NCBI GenBank assembly: GCA_963680875.1
Contig: OY804579.1
Coordinates: 39,578,397 to 39,642,396 of the forward strand
Reading direction: 5' to 3'
Source of the DNA: Bathymodiolus brooksi
Lineage: Eukaryota; Mollusca; Bivalvia; Mytilida; Modiolidae
Length of the DNA: 64,000 nt
The notes under the pieces were generated by a model. It was not told where the DNA came from. It ran no database searches and saw only the letters and a program-made list of their open reading frames with translations. Both the position numbers and the translations under genes were made by a program. Positions 56,201 to 64,000 of this stretch are shown here, one piece after another; the first letter of the stretch is position 1; each line of letters opens with the position of its first letter.

Positions 56201-59200
56201 CAGAAACATGCACACTAAATTTGATATCTATGTTTTTATTAAGCAACATTCACTCACTTACTATAATTACTTATATTTCATAGGAGAATTTACCAACATT
56301 ATGAGAATATGAAGGATTTCTTCCTGAAGGCTAAACCAGAAAAATTTATGTCAGATCTGAAGGATTTTTTTAATGCACAAGACAAATGGATGAGAAATCA
56401 GATTGAGAAAAATGTCCCCAGTGATCCATTATGGAGACATGTTGCCATGGTTACTGCACAATTTGATGGATTGGTTGATGGTTATAAATCTACGACTACA
56501 TCCAGTCAGGTAATTTGTGAAAATTCATTACTGTCATTAAAGGCTTGCATATTTTTATATTTACACCATGCCATCTGTCTGATTAATATCAGCTGTTATA
56601 CACGCTACGCTCCCTCTGACATCTGACAGAACCCGATTAAAGGTCATATTCAAATGAACTCGTATATGAATATGTATTTATTTTAAAAATATCAACTGAT
56701 CAGAGAGCTTTACATATGTGATGCGGTAATAAAAAATGCTCGAAAGGCGATACATGTAATAAAATTTTGCGGGCTGCATATTCATTGCCTGATCACAAGT
56801 TCATGGGAGCATGACCTCTAATCGGGGTCTGTCAAATGTTTTAGGGAGAAGGATGCATAAAATAACAACTTATAAATGAGCGAAATATATACAGACTGTT
56901 GCTGCTTGAGGGCTGGCTTGACTGCTATCGATAATTACTGTTGACAGTCTGGATTATAACCCAGTCAGAATTTTATTTCAGTTTGATGACTTACAAAAAT
57001 AGTAACAATTGAATGAAATATTTTTAAATGTATCCAGTTTTCAAAATGTATATGAAAATATTTCAGATAAAAATTTCACTGAAATGCAGTTGATTTCAAT
57101 ATGATCAAAGTTAATTCTTTTGGATGATATTTCTTAAGTGGAGCACACTATCAGTATAAAGATTCTCAGCTCGTATACTTTTGGACTACACATATTCATG
57201 AGTTAATGCGTAGTTTGTTAACATGTGGGATATTTTTTGATAATCGAAAAACAAAAAACAGATTAGTTATCATAATTAAGCAGCATAGATATAAACGTTT
57301 GTTAAATACCAATTAACCCACAATTCAGTTATGTCTTAAATTCATATTAAACAGAATATTTTTATCAATATAATAAACAGCGTCTGTTTGATTATCAAAA
57401 ATATGCCAGTTGGGTTTAATCTGCTCTTTTAACCCAAACTCATGCATGTGTTACATGAATTGATCAGGAGTCAATGAATAGTCTGCCACTTGTGGCTAGT
57501 TTTTAAAAATAAAAAAAATACAGATTAATTATCCTATAAAGAAAACAGCACGAATAAACATTTAATTTTAACACCAGCTATATGTTTATATCCATGCTAA
57601 TTAACAGACAAAAATTCGTGGAAAATATAGAATTACCTTTGACAAGGTTTTACCACAAAGTCATTTACGAATCAAAGTTATTGGAGCCAGTTCTTGAAAT
57701 GAAAATTTGAATTTACTGGTCCGAATCAAATTCTTGAATTTTTATTTTTCATAGTTCTAAATAAAAACTGAAAAATATACTGGTCCGAACAGAGTTTTAC
57801 TGGCCTTAAGCTGGAGGTGCTCATTGTGAGGACTGAAGCATAACAACTGGATTATTTGGATTATGTGACTCGTGAAAAAAAACAATTATTTAACAAAACT
57901 TAAATATTATTTCAAAATGTTATTATACAACTGAAAATATTTGTAATTTATTTTGTTTATTTTCTTCAGGACTTAGATGTTTTTGCATTCCAAGTATTAA
58001 ACGGAGTTGGAGATCTCTTAGATTTAGTCAATGCTCTAAACCCAGAAAGTATCCCTGACTGGAAGTCCTTCACACATGATGAAGCTAGACTATATGTACA
58101 AAAAAAGGGATTCTGTTCAGCACTCATTAAGGTTAATAATTTAAATAGTATTTATGCTTTTTTTCTCATACCCAAAAGCAATGTACCTACATCGGATAGG
58201 CAGTCAGGTAAGGTTTTATTTTGTTGTTTTTCTATAGGAAATAAACTACACATTCCACCATGGCTATAATCATATGGTACACTCATATATTTTGCCATCA
58301 CTTGGCGTCCGTCGTCTGTCGTCCATTAACTTTTCACATTTTAATCTTCTCCTCTGAAACCCCGCAGCCAATGAACTGAAACTTGGTAGGAGGCATCTAT
58401 AGAAGGTCCTCTCTAAAGATTGCACATTTTGTCCCGATCCATTAACAAACATGACCGCCACAGGCAATTCTTGTTTCTGATTGGACAATTTTTTTAAATC
58501 TTCTCCTCTGAAACCGCTTGGCCAAATGAACCGAAACTTGGTAAGAAGCATCTATGGAAGGTCCTCTATAAAGAATGCTCACTTTGACCCGATCAGTTAA
58601 CAAACATGGCCACCACAGGCAATTCTTGTTTCTGATTGGTTGATTCCTAAAAATCTTCTCCTCTGTTAAAAGAAAGATAACTCTTGCCTAAACTGTTAAA
58701 AGAAAGATAACTCTAGCCATTATCTCCCTTAGAAATTAACTAATGCTGATATAGTGTAACATGTTTATTCTATACATTACAAGTAGGTATTCACATTTTA
58801 ATATTCTTTTTAGCAAACCTTGCCAAAGGCATTATGAACTTTTGCCATCACTTGGTGTCCATCGTCTGTCATCCGTTTACTTTTCACATTTTAATCTTCT
58901 CCTCTGAAAACCCTCAGCCAAATGAACTGAAACTTGGTAGGAAACATCTATGAAAGGTCCTCTCTAAAGAGTGCACATTTTGTTATGATCCATTACCAAG
59001 CATGGCCGCCACAGGCAATTCTTGTTTCTGATTGGCCGATTTTTTTAAATCTTCTCCCCTGAAACCGCTTGGCCAAATAAACCGAAACTTGGTAGGAAGC
59101 ATCTATGGAATGTCCTCTATGAAGATTGCTCATTTCGTCCCGATCGGTTAGCAAACATGGCTACCACCGAAACTTGGTAGGAAGCATCTATGGAATGTCC

Positions 59201-62200
59201 TCTATGAAGATTGCTCATTTCGTCCCGATCGGTTTGCAAACATGGCCACCACATGCAATTCTTGTTTCTGGTTGGTCGATTTCTAAAAAGTCTTCTCCTT
59301 TGAAACTGCTTAGCCATATGAACTGAAACTTGGTAGGAAGCATCTACATGTATGGAAGGTTCTGTATTAAGTTTCCTCAAAGCAGAATGAAAGGTGAGTA
59401 ACACAGGCTCAGCCCACTGAGCCTCTAGTTAATTTACATCTGCAGGGCCGTCATGGTTGTGATCATATGGTAGTTGCAATCATTGCTTATCACCACTAAA
59501 GTTGTGATTTCGAAATTCGCTAATGATGAGAGGCCATTGTGGTCGTGATCGTATGGTATGGATTTACAACTATCTATGCAATCGGTGCTTATCACCACTA
59601 ATGTTGTTAGTTCGAAATCTAGCTCATGGTGAAGTGTACACGATACAACATTATGTGATAAAGTTTGTCAGTGACTTGTGGCAAGTCTATGGTTTTCTCT
59701 GGGCATCCGGTTTCCTCCACCAATGAAACTGACCACCACGATATAGCTGAAATATTGTTGAAAGTGGCATTAAACACCATAACCCTAACTCTGCATCTAC
59801 CCTAGCATCACTAAAGTTGAGAAGTTTGATGTCTGTCTGTGGGTAGGTATATAGTGGAAACATGACTTTTGTAGACACATGTTGTTTGTCCTTTTGTACT
59901 TTTTCTTTTGGCCATTGTGTTGTCTGTTCTTCTTCAATATATGGATTATGATGGCCCCTTTGGTGTCTTCAAACTCTTTTTAGTAAAGTCATTGTGACCT
60001 GAACATTATGTACCGCTAATCTTTACAAATGTTAGTGTACAATCAACCCTGATCATGATATTTTATCGAGTATTGAAGGTTGCTAGAATTTGTTCAATAT
60101 GATCTAATGTAGTCATTGTACACTTTGCAGTCAGGAAATGTCCAAGCAGTTTATCATTATCCCATTTCTCCAGTGTTAATGTTGTTAGTAGCTTTCCTGA
60201 TTTGTCTCGTTGTTGCTGATATGACAAAAATAATTTCTGTTCATTCGATTTTTTGTGAAAAGTTTAAAGTTTGGCTACAGTTAAGATTTTTATTTTTTAT
60301 TTTTGCAGGTTTTAGGAGCATATGAAGATATATTTATGTCACATTCTAGTTGGTTTGTGTACCAAGCTACCATGAGAATTTATAAACATTACAATTTTAA
60401 CGTTGAAGATAAAGCCACATCAGCTAAAAGGATTTCATTTTCTAGTTATCCAGGTTTGTATAAATATGTACCATTGGAAAGCAACCTTCTCTTTTATTTG
60501 TTCAAGAAAACTGTAAATTGTATTTTAGATAATAAAAAAAACATAGACATCAAATTTAGTGTGCTCGACATGTTTCTGCAATATGTCACAAATAGGTGTA
60601 TAGGAATTATAACTTATATATCATAACATCACCTGTTTTCGACTGTTTGTGATAAAATTTCACGTTATTTTGGTCAGTTCATAGTATGATGCTGAAATAA
60701 TGTAAAACGATCTCAAGACATCTGAGATTGAAGTGTGACATGTATCTTTAAAGATAGGAACTGCAATATCTATTATTTCAGGTTGAAAAACAAACTTTTT
60801 TGGTTATTTCATTTTTTCTTCATATGGAAAACTCACTGGTGCAGTCAGATTTTGGTTTCATCGACTACATTGTCATTAATAATGTAGATATTGATGTCAT
60901 ACCCACTGAGTAACAAGTGCTTCATGTTTTATTTACACTGACCGTCGAAAACTTGTGACATAGTACACATGGTTTATGGATAATAAGCATGTGTTGTTTT
61001 TCATGCCACCATTTTGAAACAAAGAAAATACAGATGACCAATTTTTCATTTTATATATGCTAAGCTTCGATTCTGGTTGCTCTATTGAGATATTAATATT
61101 TGTGTGTTAGACTTTTCAAAAACGGGTGATACCAGGATATGTACGTACATGATGTATACATTTTGTAAACCTGGTAAACATTCTAGATCACATTTCTAAG
61201 CTCTTTAGATCATATGATTAAAGGCTATAGTAATCTCTATGCGTTAATAATTATGATATTATAGAAATAGTGTTATTAATGATTTGTAAATTTTCACTTT
61301 GATTTAAATAACTTATTGATTTCTAACATGATGTTGTATTAACATCACTTTGACAAATCCTCGATAAACATACTATCGTTGATATATTTTGTTCAAATGG
61401 ACTTCTTAATGCATCTCACATCTCAGTCTTCAGGTTCGCTTGTGATATTTCACTGAGAAATCCATTCTCTCAAAACAAATCAACTTTAGTATATACAGTG
61501 GAACCTGTCTAATCCGACACACCAAAGGACCAGGGAAATGTGTTGGATTGTACAGGATTTGATTTGATTTATTGTGTTTATCGCCACTTTCAGCAATATT
61601 TCAGCTATATCATGGCGACCAGTTTTAGTGGTGGAAGAAGCCGGAGTATCCGGAGAGAACCACCGACCATGGGCAGGCAATTGGTAAACTTTATCACTTG
61701 CGGCTGCGAGTCAAGTGCACCCTTTTTTGTAATTTACAAAGCCGGGCGCGAACCCACGCCATATTGGTGATAGGCTTGTATGAATTGTTAGGTAATCCAA
61801 CTACCTAACTCATTGAGCCACCCAGTCCCTTGGATTGTACAGGATGTCGGAATACTCAGGTTTGATTTTAGTTCACAGAAATACTTTGCGACCATCAATT
61901 TTTGTCGGATGTCACAGGATGTCGAAAAACTCAGATTGCACAAGTTCCACCTGATGATATTGACTTGTTTATTTACAGGTTTCCTAGAGTCATTAGATGA
62001 TTTTTACCTCCTTGGTAGTGGAATGGTCATGTTACAAACAACCAATAATATCTTCAACAAAACTCTATATAAATTTGTACAACCTCAGTCATTATTTTCG
62101 TGGCAACGTGTACGAGTGGCAAACATGATGGCATCATCTGGTAAACAGTGGGCTGATGTGTTATCTATGTACAATTCTGGTAAGGAATAAGATAGATATA

Positions 62201-64000
62201 TTGTATAGTGTCAAACCAAATACAGTGAAACTTGTCTTAAAGGGCACCTCTTTATAGCAAATCACTGTTTATAAATGGCAGTCTCATTTTCCCCATTAAT
62301 GAATATTGCATATAATTTTAACCTGTATATAAAGGGCAACTGCTCATAAAGGGCACATTTTCAAGTTTCCCTGAGTGCCCATTATATACAGGTTTAACGT
62401 ATCTGCTGCTTCTCTGTTAAGCATGCAGCATTAAGGAATAAGAGCTAAGACTGGTTGGCTCACAATCGGGATAATGTGTCCGAGTGTCAAGTGGAACAAC
62501 ATGTCTAACCATGGACTGTTATCTCAGTGAGCTAGCACTATAAAAAATCCAACTAAGCTTGATGGTCTAGTACAAAGCATACATCATCATCAGTTGATCA
62601 AAATTTAACCTGTTCTTGCAATGATATAGCTGGAAAAAAACCTCTTTTTAGTGTTAAGCAACAATTACTCACTCACTCATTCATTGTTCTCAAGAAAAGA
62701 ACCGATAGATGTATGACACAAATCATTCATGAGATAAATATATTAATTGTTTTCATGGTTATAATTTATAGCTGAAACAGACAGGATATGTTGATGACTA
62801 TTTTTTTTCCCCCATACTATTATTTACACTGTATTTACAATAGTTTCAAAGAATTTCATTTATCATTCAGCAAAAGGAAAACAAAATAGTTAAAACATTA
62901 GAACATAGTTACTAAAAACATTTTCCATAAACCTGAGACTACTCAAAAATAATGTTATTTAATATTTATCAATTTTTCTCAAATAGTGAATAATTTCATA
63001 GAAACTCTATATTTAAATAGATTTAGTACATAAAATGATGAAATGATAAAAATCCAGTGTTTACCATTGAACTACATGTACATGTACAGGGAAAACTTGT
63101 CGGTGTTTCACATTTCAAACAAGAGTAATAAAGAATTGGGGAAGCTTTTGGCCCATAAAACTAGTTTAGCCCTGCCACGTTTCATTGAAGTGATTGTACC
63201 AAGCCATGAAAGTGAATGGTCATGTACATGTGTGTTAGGGGTATCGATTTTGTCTCTTTCTACGATTTTAAGATTGTATTTTAAAACTGATTTGAGAGTG
63301 TGTTTTTTTTCGTCTTCAATTTTATTGTATATGAGTTAAATATATCCTTAAACTTGTGTGCAATAGTATAGTAACTCATTGTTATGTTGTATTTACAGGA
63401 ACATATAACAACCAGTACATGATTTTAGACATGAAGAAGATCTCTCTGGGTAAATTTATAGATGACAATGCATTGTGGGTAGTGGAACAGATTCCTACTC
63501 TTGTTAAGTCAGCAGATACTACAAGTATATTGAGAGCAGGTAAAAATAAATGAACATTACATTTAGCTTGACACTGCAAATTATATTGATGTACTGTAGG
63601 GTGTATGGTGTATGAAAATTTGAATGGTAGCTACATTATGTATGATAATAAGTTAATTAACATTTATTCCTGGGTTTTTTTCTGTGTAATTATTTTGGCA
63701 ATTATGCAAAAAAAAACATACATTAACTGAAAATCATTTAAAAATCGTCTTCTCTGAAACCACTAATTAAGCGAATCTTGAATTGAATGGTCCTTTGGTG
63801 GTCCTCTTTCAGAAATATATCGGAATGTACCGACCTTCATCTAAGATGGCCACTTTTATTAAAAATAGAAATTGCCTTAAATGGCCAAAACTGGTACATT
63901 AAGCTTGAATTAGTTGACATTAAAATTGTAAAATGTAGCTATATGACATCCATCCATGATACATGTAGCAATTATTAAAAATAATTATTTCAGAAGATGG
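53218..64000 (+). CDS. PLBD1: PLBD1, phospholipase B-like Ntn-hydrolase, 3' end outside window
   Basis: Join 53218-53278, 55319-55538, 56284-56509, 57970-58131, 60309-60453, 61979-62179, 63399-63539, 63994-64000 (cut by the window edge). Phases agree; about 387 codons are present of an expected 550 or so. It begins with a signal peptide ([15 protein letters not shown]), then the two-chain lysosomal/secreted amidase fold: [21 protein letters not shown], the autocleavage site before Cys218 in [50 protein letters not shown] and [21 protein letters not shown]. These motifs match human PLBD1 more closely than PLBD2. The enzyme is thought to remove acyl chains from phospholipids. Confidence 0.94.
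54134..54989 (+). mobile_element. Tandem-repeat element, TAGCTCACCT family
   Basis: About four units of roughly 175 bp built on CTTCTCCTCTGAAACCAGTAA and AACATAGGACCCTATGGG. Closes CAGGTGAGCGATACAGGCTC then GAGCCTCTAGTT. PLBD1 intron 1. Confidence 0.85.
56624..56834. mobile_element. MITE, about 210 bp
   Basis: Inverted ends TGACAGAACCCGATTAAAGG and (complement) TGACAGACCCCGATTAGAGG, in PLBD1 intron 3. Confidence 0.8.
57680..57850. repeat. Dispersed repeat I
   Basis: TTGAAATGAAAATTTGAATT and ACTGGTCCGAATCAAATTC, also at 18650-18810, where adjacent sequence is itself duplicated (about 18545-18610 and 18815-18870). The class is unknown. Confidence 0.65.
57970..58131 (+). CDS. PLBD1: PLBD1 exon 4 with the nucleophile cysteine
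   Basis: The exon encodes [19 protein letters not shown] and ends [10 protein letters not shown] at AAG|GTTAAT. In this family the chain is cut just before the Cys of CSALIK, which becomes the N-terminal nucleophile. The residue is present, so the enzyme is predicted to be active. Confidence 0.92.
58285..59430 (+). mobile_element. Two tandem-repeat elements of the TAGCTCACCT family
   Basis: Units contain ATCTTCTCCTCTGAAACC, GAAACTTGGTAGGAAGCATC and ACAGGCAATTCTTGTTTCTG. Two copies abut, with a short unrelated stretch near 58660-58810 containing a 29-bp direct repeat (TAAAAGAAAGATAACTCT). The tail reads CACAGGCTCAGCCCACTGAG. Confidence 0.8.
59445..59790 (+). mobile_element. SINE family A, with duplicated head
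   Basis: A partial head (59445-59530) is followed by a near-complete copy (59532-59790): TATGGTATGGATTTACAACT, TTTCCTCCACCAATGAAACT, TTAAACACCATAACCCTAAC. Confidence 0.8.
61498..61960. mobile_element. pogo-like MITE interrupted by a SINE
   Basis: Starts CAGTGGAACCTGTCTAATCC; the interior repeats GGATTGTACAGGAT and ATGTCGGAATACTCAGG. Split by the SINE listed next. Confidence 0.7.
61559..61829 (-). mobile_element. SINE family B with 16-bp target duplication
   Basis: TTGGATTGTACAGGAT occurs at 61543-61558 and 61830-61845. In SINE sense the head reads CTGGGTGGCTCAATGAGTTA, with B-box GGGTTCGCGCCC, a CTCCGGCTTCTTCCACCAC core, and an AATAAATCAAATCAAA tail. It sits in PLBD1 intron 5, 149 bp before exon 6. 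Confidence 0.95.
63994..64000 (+). CDS. PLBD1: PLBD1 exon 8, first seven bases
   Basis: TTATTTCAG is followed by AAGATGG at the window end. Joined to the phase-1 end of exon 7 it reads E-D-G, where the family has a Gly-Tyr-Trp motif. This is plausible but very short. Confidence 0.5.

Overview
The window is nuclear DNA from an animal with spliced genes. It is AT-rich and crowded with SINEs and small DNA transposons. It is most likely a bivalve mollusc, perhaps mytilid-like: several repeats (those opening TAGCTCACCTG and closing with a 'GGTGAGCGA.ACAGGCTCA' tail, those ending TATGTCTCCCC, and one carrying 'CCCTTTGGTATCTTC') look like families I know from bivalve genomes. There are no prokaryotic features. 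Long open frames are mostly noise, because real exons here are 40-580 bp.

I can assemble three protein-coding genes, each with every splice phase agreeing. (1) METTL22, a KIN17-type lysine methyltransferase, + strand, start codon at 160, stop at 11970-11972, nine coding exons, 449 codons plus stop. (2) SUZ12, the PRC2 scaffold subunit, - strand, start codon at 52832, stop at 20275, fifteen coding exons, 602 codons plus stop; it spans about 32.6 kb, nearly all of it introns full of repeats. (3) PLBD1, a phospholipase B-like Ntn-hydrolase, + strand, start codon at 53218, running off the right edge after seven complete coding exons and the first bases of an eighth. METTL22 and SUZ12 converge across about 8 kb of repeat-rich DNA. 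SUZ12 and PLBD1 are head to head with 385 bp between start codons, which suggests a shared bidirectional promoter. Function does not link the three genes; only position does.

The most striking observation is that two unrelated genes each carry a minisatellite built from the 3' tail of one of their own exons plus its 5' splice site. In METTL22 the end of exon 7 and its GTAAAT donor are repeated about 13 times (8397-9046). In SUZ12 the end of exon 6 (encoding ISHKKRK) and its GTTAGT donor are repeated about 32 times as a 36-bp unit (36424-37405 and 38595-38770). The 36-bp unit is stop-free and a multiple of three, so use of a downstream donor would add a basic 12-residue block per unit. The same TA-flanked non-coding transposon family sits inside the SUZ12 array (37406-38594) and about 60 bp past the METTL22 array (9108-10660). 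METTL22 exon 2 holds a third, coding minisatellite (six 19-residue repeats).

The remainder is a layered repeat landscape: at least three tRNA-derived SINE families (two copies with clear 11-bp and 16-bp target-site duplications), pogo/Tigger-type remnants including one with a transposase C-terminal fragment, hAT-like and mariner-like non-autonomous elements with readable terminal repeats, an approximately 400-bp-arm inverted repeat in a SUZ12 intron, and several tandem-repeat elements.
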